A DNA stretch of 64,000 nucleotides, taken from positions 248,001 through 312,000 of the forward strand of contig JAHDVF020000889.1 of the NCBI GenBank assembly GCA_022606425.2, given 5' to 3'. This stretch comes from Lepidostoma basale (lineage: Eukaryota > Arthropoda > Insecta > Trichoptera > Lepidostomatidae). Shown here in pieces: positions 54,851-64,000 of this stretch (positions within the stretch are counted from its first letter, which is position 1; each line of letters opens with the position of its first letter). Position numbers and translations under genes: made by a program. Below the pieces are notes generated by a model. That model ran no database searches. It was not told where the DNA came from and saw nothing but the letters and a program-made list of their open reading frames with translations.

Positions 54851-55816
54851 TTATTTTTTTAGACAATATTACCCTAGTCTAAAATAAATAAAAAACCTTA
54901 CTGTATTGATCTTTTTGATTTATATTAAAACAATACTTTGGAATTATTCATATATTTGAGATTCTTACATGATCAGTATTCCTATATCAAATATTGACTT
55001 CTTAAGAATTACGAGTATATGCAGTTAATTTATATTTTTAATTCAACTTTATAACACTATTTTATCGACTGCATGCATTTAAACCTCACTATTTTTGTCA
55101 TCTTTGCGTTGATCGATAAGTTTTTAATATCAATTATAAGTTAAATAAAAAAACATTAAAATATACAACATTTTGAATGTATACAAATTCTTGTAGACAA
55201 ATACTGGATTTTATTCATTTCGGGTTAATAAATTAAAATATATTATTTCTACATTTGATGATTGAATACAGAGTTCGAGCTAATTAAAGTAATATTAATA
55301 AATCGATAAAAACTGAGTAAGTATTTATTTTGCCATAAAAATCTCAAAAGAGAGAATATAATTTAAGTAATTTTTTACATACATTTTTACTAATTTTCCG
55401 TTAGCCGAAAAACGTAATCTTTTAATTCAAAAAAATGTAATACGCGTATAATCATAATACAAAGTTTTTACATACTAAACAATTTTTGTGTTTCTTAAAA
55501 ACGTATAAATAATGTTTGTGTAAACCCTGAAGAACTATTTTCACATTCCTGCAAAATATTATACTTTAACCCCTAACCTATAGCGAGCCTTCAAATGTAT
55601 TTGAGAAAATATTCTAATATACGATTTCATCCATGAGTTCCGTGATGTGACTCAATATAATATACTTATATTTCAAATTAACCTCCGGGATTCCAAATAT
55701 CGCTAGTAGCTTGTTGGGTGTTTTTGAAGATTTTCAAAAATATATCTCTTTTAACAATTTCTTGATCAGTAAAATAAATGTGTAATTGCTTGATTATATG
55801 ATTATATAATAGAATA
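54851..55816. other. AT-rich spacer with M1 terminal motif
   Basis: At 55173-55233 TTTTGAATGTATACAAATTC to GACAAATACTGGATTTTA is a solitary copy of the M1 terminal motif. Nothing else recognised. Confidence 0.5.
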
Positions 55817-55826
55817 CTAATTGGAT

Positions 55827-55905
55827 GTATGTTTACAAAGGATGGGAGGGGTTCCATTCTTTCTGCCTACCCCTCCGGGGAGACGGCGTGATGGTAAGTT
55901 AGTTT
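55827..55905 (+). mobile_element. 79-bp LINE-A micro-insertion with internal deletion
   Basis: CTAATTGGAT at 55817-55826 and 55906-55915 flanks an insert. It begins GTATGTTTACAAAGGATGGG (the GSMFTRDGR codons of LINE-A) and jumps directly to TCCATTCTTTCTGCCTACCC and the 3' end with GTAAGTTAG tail. About 550 bp of LINE-A between the two parts are missing. Confidence 0.85.
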
Positions 55906-55915
55906 CTAATTGGAT

Positions 55916-57040
55916 AGAAATTATGATGATATAAAATAAAAACTAGTTAATGAAATCCTCGAACTTGAAAATGTTTAACAATTAACATTGTATTTTCACG
56001 TGATAAAATATTCAACGAGTGAGTAGAATGTCTATTGGGGAAACATGACATGTGATATAAAATTTCTATTTGTTCGATCACAGCGTTCACTAATTTTCTC
56101 AACTCCTAAAATCAATGTTACAGATATTTCGAAGCGAGAATACTGGATGGGACATTTCACTTGTTAAAAAAACACCTTTGGCCTGTTGACATTACAATTG
56201 AAGCCTGAATATTATAAATATGTTTGAATATTATAAGTGGTTTAAGCTCAAAACAAAGAAAGGAAAAAAATGTTTATTGTTACATCCCACGGGTGGCACC
56301 TTAAAGGTGAAGTTTTAACTACAGTATATTATTCAATCACTCTGCACTTTTACACATTTGTTTTTTTATGTTTAACACCAATTGGGATCGAAAACTAATT
56401 TTTGACTTTTTTGATATTTGGGACCTGTATTATGTTCAACCCTCAATTAGAATACACTTTTCTGAATGGTTTTTAAACATTTTTATATTGTTTGATCATA
56501 CGCTATAATAAAGATAATAAAAAAATATTGATTTTCGTAATGTTTTAAACTGCATTTTATTTCCATTTAAATTAAATACAGAGAAAAAAATATTCCATTC
56601 TAACTCTTAGTACCTAGTTGAACATATACCTTTTTCCAAAGTTGTATATAATGCAATATATTTTTTCGTTCATTTTAATCAGAAAATAAATATTAATAAT
56701 GCCTCTGCGTTTCGGGTGTTTTGCAATCAACTTGAAAAGCTTCAACTATAGATATAAATCCAATAAAGTTTTGCTTGTCGATCATTGAAATATTCAGCTT
56801 GGCTGAATATAATCCAGTTTATTTCTATATGAAAGAACAACTTAACAGCGTATATTTATCCAATACAGTCACATTATCTTTTCACAAGCAACTAATTGCT
56901 TAATTTACGTGTTAAAAATGTTAATTGTTTAAAATTATTTTTTTATGGTTTCGAGAACAAAGATGTTAAACTCGATATTAAATTATTAATACAAACGTAA
57001 AAGTGTGTGTTCTAGAAGTTTTATAATATTTTAGAGGAAT
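55916..57040. other. AT-rich intergenic sequence
   Basis: Nothing recognisable. Confidence 0.5.
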
Positions 57041-57115
57041 GACGTGTTTCGCCTTGTTAAAGTATTATCAAACGTCATTATTATTTAAGAATGACTTATC
57101 AAGTCGAAATATGTC
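57041..57115. ncRNA. Head-to-head hammerhead-like pair, family b
   Basis: Minus unit (57041-57073): UUUGAUAAU, CUUUAACAAGG helix, CGAAACACGUC. Plus unit (57086-57115): UUAAGAAU, stem II GACUU / AAGUC with AUC loop, GAAA, UAUG, GUC. The plus stem II differs in sequence from other family b units yet remains perfectly paired. The cores are mutated. Confidence 0.42.
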
Positions 57116-57296
57116 ATTTCGATAAAATATAATAAATCCTCTGGTAACAGACGTTTTCATCCGAATGAATAAAAATTATTTAGGTATTTCTATGTATGTG
57201 TTTGTATGTTTATGTAAATCTATAAAAGTATAAATTATTTGTTCAATATTTGTATTTCACTTGTTTCAATCTAGTATAACTTCAATATAGATTTAC
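57116..57296. other. AT-rich spacer
   Basis: Nothing recognisable. Confidence 0.5.
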
Positions 57297-57300
57297 TAGT

Positions 57301-57685
57301 CGTCACCTGAGAGTAAGAAGGTTCCAACTGACAAAAGTAAAAAGCTGAGAAAAATGAAGTCAAAGTTTTGTTGGTTTCGGGTGTGTATATTGAAATAAAA
57401 GGGTTTTATTCCAATTTACAGAGATTCTTTTACCGAGAAACGTGTAAATTTTGTCTGGCAACAGTTGGAATAATAAAGTTCTAAGTTTAAATGAATCCTT
57501 CTTCAGTGAATCGTGTGTTTTGAATGATCAGATGGAACTTGATTCTTTTTGTAACATCAAAATGACGATACTATAACATGTTTTTTTTAATTGTACGTAT
57601 AGATAAGGTTAGTAAGAACCCTTTTCACGAAAAAAAGCCAAATGTGAAATTTTGTTAGTTGGAACCCTCTTACTCTCAGGTGACG
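57301..57685. mobile_element. MITE with ~37-bp inverted repeats (385 bp)
   Basis: CGTCACCTGAGAGTAAGAAG at 57301 pairs with the complement of the right end CGTCACCTGAGAGTAAGAGG. The similarity extends to GTTCCAACTRACAAAA. TAGT lies outside both ends (57297-57300, 57686-57689). No coding capacity. The superfamily is not clear from a 4-bp flank. Confidence 0.82.
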
Positions 57686-57689
57686 TAGT

Positions 57690-57818
57690 ATGTACCGTAC
57701 ACTCTCTTATGATTAATATTTACTTCATGTGATTAGTAATTGTAATCGATGCTTGTTACCGCAAATAAATAAATAAATAAAACACTAAATATACAGTTAT
57801 GTAATCTTAATAACATGA
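57690..57818. other. AT-rich spacer
   Basis: Contains AAATAAATAAATAAATAAA near 57762-57780, otherwise nothing. Confidence 0.5.
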
Positions 57819-58200
57819 GGGTTGCAGCCATCTTGATAACATCGGAAACCTTTGTCCTGACTCTTATGTCTTCATTTCTGAGTCTGTCCCGTAAACTGAT
57901 ACCCAACTTGGCTCTCTTTATTGCTCTTTGAGTGACTCTTAGCTTGTTGGCACTTTTTTGTACGCTCAAGTGGCGATGGGCGGGACATGTTGCTCGTGAT
58001 CCAGATGAAAAGTGGACAAGGCGACTGCTGTGCTGGTGGCCAGGGACGCAAAGCGTGGAGTTGGGCGCCCACGCGGATGTTCGGAGAAGTGCTGGAAGTG
58101 CCTGAATGCGGATCGCTCAGGATAGAAGAGAATGGAAAATGTGAGAGGAGGTCCAGGAGTAGACGGTCAATACAGGCTGTAGAAGAAGAAGAAGAAAAAG
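57819..58200 (+). pseudogene. LINE-B fragment with seamless twin-priming inversion
   Basis: The 3' part (57966-58200, plus strand) reads LKWRWAGHVARDPDEKWTRR, and in shifted frame RRSAGSAWMRIAQDRREWKM, ending in a GAA tail. The 5' part (57819-57965) reads on the minus strand: SANKLRVTQRAIKRAKLGIS, LRDRLRNEDIRVRTKVSDVI, KMAATL. In the undisturbed copy at 20594-21000, TL is followed directly by KWRWAGH. The outer edge of the inverted part and the inner edge of the direct part are therefore adjacent in the source element. Confidence 0.88.
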
Positions 58201-58659
58201 ATAAATACATGAAATAGAAAAAATATAAATGTGGTAAATATCAGCAATTTGTGACGTTAATGATGATGCTCTTGAATCAATCCTAATGCCGCCATTTTCA
58301 ACTTCAAATAGCGCGTTTTGTCGCGGTATCTGCACGCTCTGAAATCTTCGGTTAATAGCTTTACACCGCCAAACATTGTTATTGTTCCGCGGGGCATGGT
58401 GTTTAATTACCCCCTGGCACGCACGTTGCGTGGAGTCCGCTATTCATAAATATTGATTGTTTATTGTTTTACGTTCCATTTGAGAAATATTGTTACATAA
58501 ATAAAGTAAGCGCTTAATCACTCCGACCTTTAATAAAGGCACACAATAGCGGAACGGAGTATTACCGATATTGATATTGCCTAATAATAACGGTTTTGTT
58601 ATTTTAAATAAAATATTCAAAGATTTAATATATCCCAGAGCGTTGCTTCAGAACAACAT
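58201..58659. other. Intergenic with GC-rich patch
   Basis: GC-rich, CpG-containing patch at about 58370-58440 (GTTCCGCGGGGCATGGTG) without repeat similarity. Confidence 0.5.
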
Positions 58660-58670
58660 GACGAAGATAT

Positions 58671-59253
58671 CTTCTTCTTCTTCCTCAAGCCTATTCCCGT
58701 CCACTCCTGGACAAAGGTTTCCTCCATTTGCTTCCATGTCATTCTGTTCTGTGCAGACTGCATCCAGGTTACTCCGACGTGTCTCTTCAGATCATCGTTC
58801 CACCGCAACTGCAGTCGCCCTGCACTTCTCTTCGCCGTCCACGGTCTCCAAGTCAGCAGTCTTCTTGTCCATTTTTCATCTGAACTTCTGGCTACGTGAC
58901 CCGCCCATTGCCATTTTAGAGTCGCCACTCGGTGGATGATGTCAGTGACCTTTGTTTTTTCTCTCACCGTATCGTTTCTGACTCTGTCTCTTAGGCATAT
59001 TTCTAACATGGCTCTTTGGGTCACTCGCAGTTTCTCGGCACACTCTTTGGACAATGTAACAGTTTCAAGACCATAAGTACCATCTGGCAGAACGCAGGCT
59101 TCATAGACCTTTCGTTTCAGGTTGATCGGTATTTTCCGGTTTTTAAGGATGTAGCTCTGGTTTCTGAAAGCTGCCTAGCTTAGTCCAATTCTTCTTTTTA
59201 GCTCTGCGGCCTGGTTATCTCGGCCCAATCGAATATTGTTCCAGGTATATACA
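58671..59253 (-). pseudogene. LINE-B 3' fragment, longest copy, 11-bp duplication
   Basis: GACGAAGATAT at 58660-58670 and 59254-59264 flanks 583 bp. The complement reads TWNNIRLGRDNQAAELKRRI, SYILKNRKIPINLKRKVYEA, VLPDGTYGLETVTLSKECAE, LRVTQRAMLEICLRDRVRND, TLKWQWAGHVARSSDEKWTR, RLLTWRPWTAKRSAGRLQLR and WKQMEETFVQEWTGIG, then a GAA tail. One stop lies after RRIGLS. It is the reference for interpreting the rearranged copies. Confidence 0.9.
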
Positions 59254-59264
59254 GACGAAGATAT

Positions 59265-59403
59265 AAATATTAGGAAATTATTTAAGTTATTACTTTTATA
59301 TTTGAAGCGCTATGGGTGTACTTAAAACTATATTTTTATTAAATAAATATACAAGGTTCTACATATGGTACGGTTAGAATTTTTCATTTTACAATTAATG
59401 AAT
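59265..59403. other. AT-rich spacer
   Basis: Nothing recognisable. Confidence 0.5.
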
Positions 59404-60445
59404 AACTTACTAACTAACTAATCACCCCGTTTCCCCAAAAGGATAGGCAAAGAGGATCGACCGTCAAACTGTTCTATCCTGACATAATTATTATTATTAT
59501 TTTGATGACTTATATTTTAGGTACGCCGTTTTGTAAAATCACTTACTCCAAGGGTGCACTAGGAAATGACTGACCGAACAGTGCAGGATTTAGAAGTTTC
59601 TTAAATTTAACGTCACTATCCTCATACTTAATACTAACATGGAGGCTATTCCACGCCAACGGACCCGCAACGCTAAAAGCACGATCATAGAAACTTGCTT
59701 TATTGGCTCTGACTGGAATTGTTATGTTGTTTGCACTTGTTTCTACTGGCGCGGCGGAGTGAACGTTGCCTTTACGTTGGCATGGGTGTCACGCAGAGGT
59801 CCGATATATACGCTGGCTCTCTCTGGTGTCGAGTCTTAAACAATGTCAAACACAATTTGTTTTCTACTCGATCCCGGATTTGAAGCCAGTGAAGTTTCTT
59901 CAGGAGCGGCGTGATATGACAGTATTTTTGTTGCCCCATAATCAATCGGGTAGCAGCATTAAATACGCTTTGTATTCTGCTTAATTGATTATTTAGTAAT
60001 CCAGCGTACATTCCGTTGCAATAATCTAAACGTGACACTACAAAAATTTTGCCTCGCCCGTCTTCTACATTTAAATACCGTGACACGCACGTTCGTCGAT
60101 TGTTCTTACTTCGAAAATGGTCGCCTCTCAATATTTGGTTATTTTGTCAAGCCATATTTTCCTTGGTCTTCCTCGATCTCTTTTTTCATTGACACTACTT
60201 GTATATATCTTTTTTACCATTCTTACTTCATTCATTCGTTCAATAAATTCAAACCATCTTAGTGAGCTTTTTTATTTTATTAAGGACGCATACATCATCC
60301 TTATATTCCTTTCTAAATTTTTCATTAGATATTGTATCATAAGTTGTTAATTCGCACAATCTTTTGAATGATCTAATTTCTACGGCATTTATTCTACTTT
60401 TATCCCTCTTCTGCCAACTTCAAGCTTCACTTCCACACATACACA
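59404..60445 (-). pseudogene. LINE-A fragment, old, split by a CR1-like insertion
   Basis: The 3' end lies at 59404-59485 (TTACTAACTAACTAATCACC). The copy resumes at 60053 with the CMNVEE codons and continues through GDHFRSKNNRRTCVSRYLNV, a GRPRKIWLDKITK-like segment and the ESRINAVE region (CTACGGCATTTATTCTACTT). Decayed. The break coincides with the CR1-like insert. Confidence 0.8.
59486..60052 (-). pseudogene. CR1/L2-like LINE C-terminal fragment
   Basis: The complement reads IFVVSRLDYCNGMYAGLLNN, QLSRIQSVFNAATRLIMGQQ, HITPLLKKLHWLQIRDRVEN, KLCLTLFKTRHQREPAYISD, and after a frameshift SFYDRAFSVAGPLAWNSLHV and KFKKLLNPALF. These are the hallmark C-terminal blocks of CR1/L2-type elements. 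The left end has a TTATTA run (59487-59500), the 3' microsatellite tail on the minus strand. It is inserted in the LINE-A copy. Confidence 0.85.
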
Positions 60446-62106
60446 AGGAATAACTAATAAAATGTATGTTCTACCTCTAGATTAAATTGTTGAGTGTTAA
60501 TTTGTAATGCATTAAAAGTTTACTGAAAAAAATGTCACCAAACAACTAGCAACAAAAAAATTAATGTCGGAAATACAATTTTTTCAAAAAGTTAGTCTAT
60601 TAAGTTATAGGCGAATATAATAGAAACGTTCTTATTTACTAACTAAATAACTAACTATTAAGTAAGGACATTTATTTTATATTCGCCCTCATTTTGAATT
60701 TAGGATTCACATTTGAATACATTTTTGCAAACATTATATTTCCCATTTCAATATTTTTGTTGCTAGTAAGTTGTCGAGAGATTTTTTTATTAAGCTTTTA
60801 ATGTAAATAAAAAACATTGATTAGAATGTAAACGTCTGTTTTCTAAAAATTTTACAGTATTTTATAGGAATGACAAGTTTAACCTTTGTATGGCATTAAC
60901 ATATGTGAAAAACATGAAAAAATATAATTTTTTTTATTTTTCCACAGTGTCATTCGAGATATAATATTAGATTTTAATAATTTGAGGATTAATCATTGAA
61001 AAATGGATTTAATTATTAAATTATACTAAATATTGTGCATCCAAAAAATTGTAATATAATACAAGAATTTTTTGAATATCTCACTTATTTAATCAACGGT
61101 CAAGTTATTTAAGTTCATCTTGTTACATTTAATTTTTATTTGAAAAAAAACGGTAAATTTCTAAACTCATTAAAAAGTAATTTAAATTTAAAATTATCCG
61201 AAACTAAAAAAGTAGGACTTAAAGGATTATTTATAACACACTGAAAAATGTGTCTGTAAAAAAGGTTTCGAATGGGAAATTAATTAAACATTGCACAAAT
61301 TGGCATTACTTTCTTTATTTCGACAGTACTAAAGATTGCAGTACAACTAAGGTTTCAATGCCAAACCTTGGGTTTGAATATGCAACAAAGACTTTGTAAA
61401 TGAAGAATGAAAAATGAATTAAAGATGGGCGAAGAAATAAGAAAATAATGTACTTTTTAGAAAATAATGCGTTTTCAGTCAAATTTAAAAAGGTATCTAT
61501 TAAGAGGAATCATTGTTTAAAAACATAATATCAAAGCAGAGATTTACCAAAGAAAATATGTCACTACCTACTAACTACTCCTTATCATTATTTTGGTGAG
61601 AATATTTAAAAATCAAATTTATGTTTTCGCTAGGAACGGTTTTCATAAAATTTATAAAGACAAAGATGTCATTAAAATTCGAATTTGCGGAGTAGCATTT
61701 TCTTTCATTATTAAAATATCTCGATGTGAAAAGATTTTCTATGACGAATGTCCTTTGTACTATTCTGAGAAGCGTCTCATTAAAACTGCGGTTTTTTTCA
61801 GCCCGCATCACAACACACACCGTCCCGCGTCCTCGTCTATGGTGAAAATAAATGAAGCTTTTGAATCTCCACGATATTAACAACTCTTAGTTCCTCTTAA
61901 TTAAACCTATTGTGCCGGAAACTACGTATGCACATACATCGTTATATATTCCAGGCTTACGTGTCACAGAATTTCTCAAAGTTTACGCTTGTTTCTGATT
62001 TTTTTTGTCCTTACATGCAACGTGTGATTCATGCAAGTATATTTTGAAGCTCTTACAGTTCCTCAAAATATCTGGTTAATGGTTTTCGATAAAAAAAAAA
62101 CCAAAT
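60446..62106. other. AT-rich intergenic sequence
   Basis: An eroded family b scrap (GGAATGACAAGTTTAACCTT) lies at 60867-60899. A 95-codon plus-strand frame at 61593-61880 overlaps a 102-codon minus frame; neither resembles a family I know and the composition is balanced only at 61780-61850. Confidence 0.45.
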
Positions 62107-62342
62107 AAACTAACCATCACGCCGTCTCTCCGAAGGGATAGGCAAAAATAATGGACTGCCACACTTTTCTTTCCTGACATATTTCGCTTCCTCAACATTC
62201 ATACATATTGTCATGCACGCGCGTCGATTTCTCTGACTCCTCACATGACCGACAGTAAACATTTGATTTATTTGATCATGCCACGTTTTCCTCGGTCTTC
62301 GTCTATTGCTGGTTCCATTTACATCGTTAACATATATTTTTA
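62107..62342 (-). pseudogene. LINE-A 3' fragment
   Basis: ACCATCACGCCGTCTCTCCG at the left is the LINE-A end in reverse. The complement continues SQRNRRACMTICMNVEEAKY, GRPRKTWHDQINQMFTVGHV-equivalent order (RRRPRKTWHDQINQ) and KIYVNDVNGTSN, then stops. A short deletion removes part of the EREICQE codons. Confidence 0.83.
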
Positions 62343-62445
62343 TAAATAAATCACATGCTAAACGTATCATTTAAGTCAACGTTAAATAATATAGAGGATC
62401 ACATTATGAAAGAAATAAAATATAATTGATTGATTGGTAGGATAA
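62343..62445. other. AT-rich spacer
   Basis: Nothing recognisable. Confidence 0.5.
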
Positions 62446-62805
62446 AAGCTATGAACAGAGCAATATTGGGAATTAGTTAAGAAGGCAAGGTGAGAAACAC
62501 TACTATTACAGTCAAAACAGGAGTGAGAAACACTCTTTTTAGAACCAAAACAAGAATTTTACATCATCGGAAGAGTGGAAGCGCTTAAATAAAGCTGTGC
62601 AGGTTAATGAATAATAAATAATACGCCTCCAGTGCTGGTGTTCTAGAACTGTTGGCTGAAACCCAAAAGGTCTTCAACTACGTTAGAAGGACGACATTAA
62701 AGAGACTGCAGGCACGACATAAATGCATGTTGCCCAGGATCGACAGACATGTAAGTACATGAAGGAGGTCTACGTCCAAGGGTGGATGGATACTTGCTTA
62801 TAATG
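62446..62805 (+). pseudogene. LINE-B-like fragment, heavily decayed
   Basis: Plus-strand codons KAMNRAILGIS, KVRNTTITVKTGV, a DIIGRVEALK-like piece, LQLR-KDDIKETAGTT and HVAQDRQTCKYMKEVYVQGW follow LINE-B order (RAMLGISLRDRVRN, TKVTDIIHRVATLK, LRWRDDI, AQDR, YVQEW) across frameshifts. Confidence 0.65.
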
Positions 62806-62844
62806 ATCTATTTTTCTGCCTAGGAGCTATAATTAAAACGTTAC

Positions 62845-63222
62845 AAGTAGTAGCCAGTAAGTACATATGGTCTTGAAACTGCCACTCTGACAAAGCACAG
62901 TGCAGAGAGACTAAGAGTCAAGCAGCGAGCGATGGAAAGATAAATGCTAGGCCTTTCCCTTAGAAATAGAGTCAGGAAAGAAACGGTGAAGGATAAAACA
63001 AGAGTCACAGACGTGATCCACCGAGTGACGACTTTAAAATGTAAATGGGCAAAGCATGGCGCTAGAGCTGCAGACGAAAGATGGCCCAAAATACTACTGA
63101 ATTGGAGACAGAGAAACGCGAGAAGAAGAGTAGGAAGGCTACAAATGAGGTGGAGAGATGAACTGGAACGAAACGCTGGGGTGCTGTGGATACAGAACCG
63201 AAGAAGAAGAAGAAGAAGAAGA
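62845..63222 (+). pseudogene. LINE-B 3' fragment
   Basis: Plus-strand codons TYGLETATLTKHSAERLRVK, QRAMER, stop, MLGLSLRNRVRKETVKDKTR, VTDVIHRVTTLKCKWAKHGA, RAADERWPKILLNWRQRNAR and RRVGRLQMRWRDELERNAG, ending in a GAA run (63200-63222). One stop codon (62941-62943) and a missing EEETFVQEW segment are the visible defects. It lies directly downstream of an older relative in the same orientation. Confidence 0.85.
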
Positions 63223-63889
63223 ATACACAAGAAATTTTCAAATTTTAATTGTGTTATTATGGATATAAAATTAACGAAATATTTATTAAGATTTATTGTA
63301 CAAATTTTTAAACATTTTTCCACAATGACCCTCACATATTGGGAACTGATATAAAAAACGATGAGAGTACCAGTTCCAGCGAGTCCCGAGCGAATAGGTA
63401 TCCCGAACTGAGCTCCGACTTAATCCTGGCCTTCCTTGTTTACCTGCTCCAGGCTCATGTCCACCATTCACAATTTCTAAAGGTTAAAACTTCTAGAGTT
63501 CCACCATTAAACGTACGTAACAGCGTTGCATTGTATCGAATCCTACAGGTAATTTTACTTGTAGAATATTTGGAATGGACACCCAGTGTTCACGAAACGA
63601 GCGATGTGAGAAAGCTCGCTACTCGACCTCCTAATACCAGGGTACTCTCTATTTAAAGAATAATGGCGATAGTAATTCGTGGCATTAAAATTAAATCAGC
63701 AATTTATTTTTAAGTTGACTTAAACATAATCATGGGTTGAATTTATTTTTGGTTTGTATGACAGAACTTCAAAGCTAAATGTTGTTTTTTTATATTTCAT
63801 GTATTATTTGTTAATATTGAAAGTCAAAAATGTAATTTAACATTTCTTTGAAGCTCATATTAAGCATTTGCTACCATCCTCTAGACCAA
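63223..63889. other. Intergenic sequence
   Basis: A balanced-composition stretch at 63360-63640 has an open plus-strand frame (63339-63656) without recognisable similarity. Confidence 0.45.
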
Positions 63890-63942
63890 AATATGGCAGC
63901 AAGCTACCGAAACCGGTTGAAACCATAAATCTAAGTGGAATT
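63890..63942 (+). ncRNA. Hammerhead-like motif, family d, eroded
   Basis: AUAU, a stem GGCAGC / GCUACC with one mismatch around AA, GAAA, palindromic CCGG and GUU, then GAAACCAUAAAUCUAAGUGG, the family d downstream flank also seen at 22.1 kb. The CUGA core is lost. Confidence 0.4.
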
Positions 63943-64000
63943 TAACTAAAAATGTATTAAATTATTTTTATTTTTATTTATTAGAACTTAAAAGCTTTAT

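Noticed and set aside
61575..61883. Overlapping long frames on both strands
   Set aside because: Open on both strands with AT-rich codons and no similarity; not evidence of a gene.

Overview
The window reads as repeat-rich, intergenic DNA from an arthropod, most probably an insect and plausibly a moth. The base composition is strongly AT-rich. There are several mariner-type transposons (one of the cecropia/Hsmar1 type), many 5'-truncated non-LTR retrotransposons with short microsatellite tails, a tRNA-like SINE, and Penelope-type hammerhead-like repeats. The taxonomic reading is inference. I found no convincing host gene. Nearly every recognisable coding stretch is a broken transposable element, so this is best described as a gene desert or a very long intron.

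I use working names for the recurrent retrotransposons. LINE-A has a C-terminal region with a YGSEAW block, a GRPRKTWHDQIN block and a 3' tail of GTTA repeats. LINE-B (KWQWAGHVAR...EEETFVQEW type) and LINE-C (ICEVEDIVRWGRQRRRYW type) both have GAA tails. LINE-D ends in an RWIGHVLRH / GRPRQEYLDQICRDMG module. A CR1/L2-like fragment with a TAA-type tail lies at 59.5-60.05 kb, a jockey/CR1-like one with an AATCA tail at 31.3-31.7 kb, and a further RTE-like scrap at 45.2-45.5 kb. Target-site duplications of 7-13 bp flank many copies and fix their ends.

DNA transposons: a full-length decayed mariner (4040-5327), a terminal mariner fragment with an extra terminus (29868-30479), a deleted mariner (33235-33873), a decayed DD41D element (34819-36100) and an almost intact mariner (48585-49871) whose transposase is broken by one extra base in a homopolymer. 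MITE-like elements lie at 21617-21865 and 57301-57685.

The most interesting layer is a set of about 18 short motifs from several unrelated-looking repeat families. They share a GAAAC-palindrome-UC signature, a preceding self-complementary stem whose sequence differs between families, and in the best copies an upstream CUGA-type core. This matches small Penelope-associated hammerhead ribozyme variants with a very short stem III. They often occur as head-to-head inverted pairs. Other highlights are three LINE-B insertions with twin-priming inversions, a chimeric LINE-C, a SINE-like insertion nested in a LINE-A copy, a 79-bp micro-retroinsertion, and isolated GC-rich islands, two of which hold strong G-quadruplex candidates.

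Layout: 0-9.7 kb is LINE scraps and the first mariner; 9.7-17.6 kb is mostly unique sequence with a very long TA microsatellite at 12.7-13.1 kb; 17.6-26.5 kb is a dense LINE-A/B/C/D cluster; 26.5-38 kb holds the other mariner-type elements and nested LINEs; 38-52.8 kb has GC islands, LINE copies, hammerhead-like repeats and the youngest mariner; 52.8-64 kb is AT-rich DNA with LINE-B, a CR1-like insertion and a MITE.
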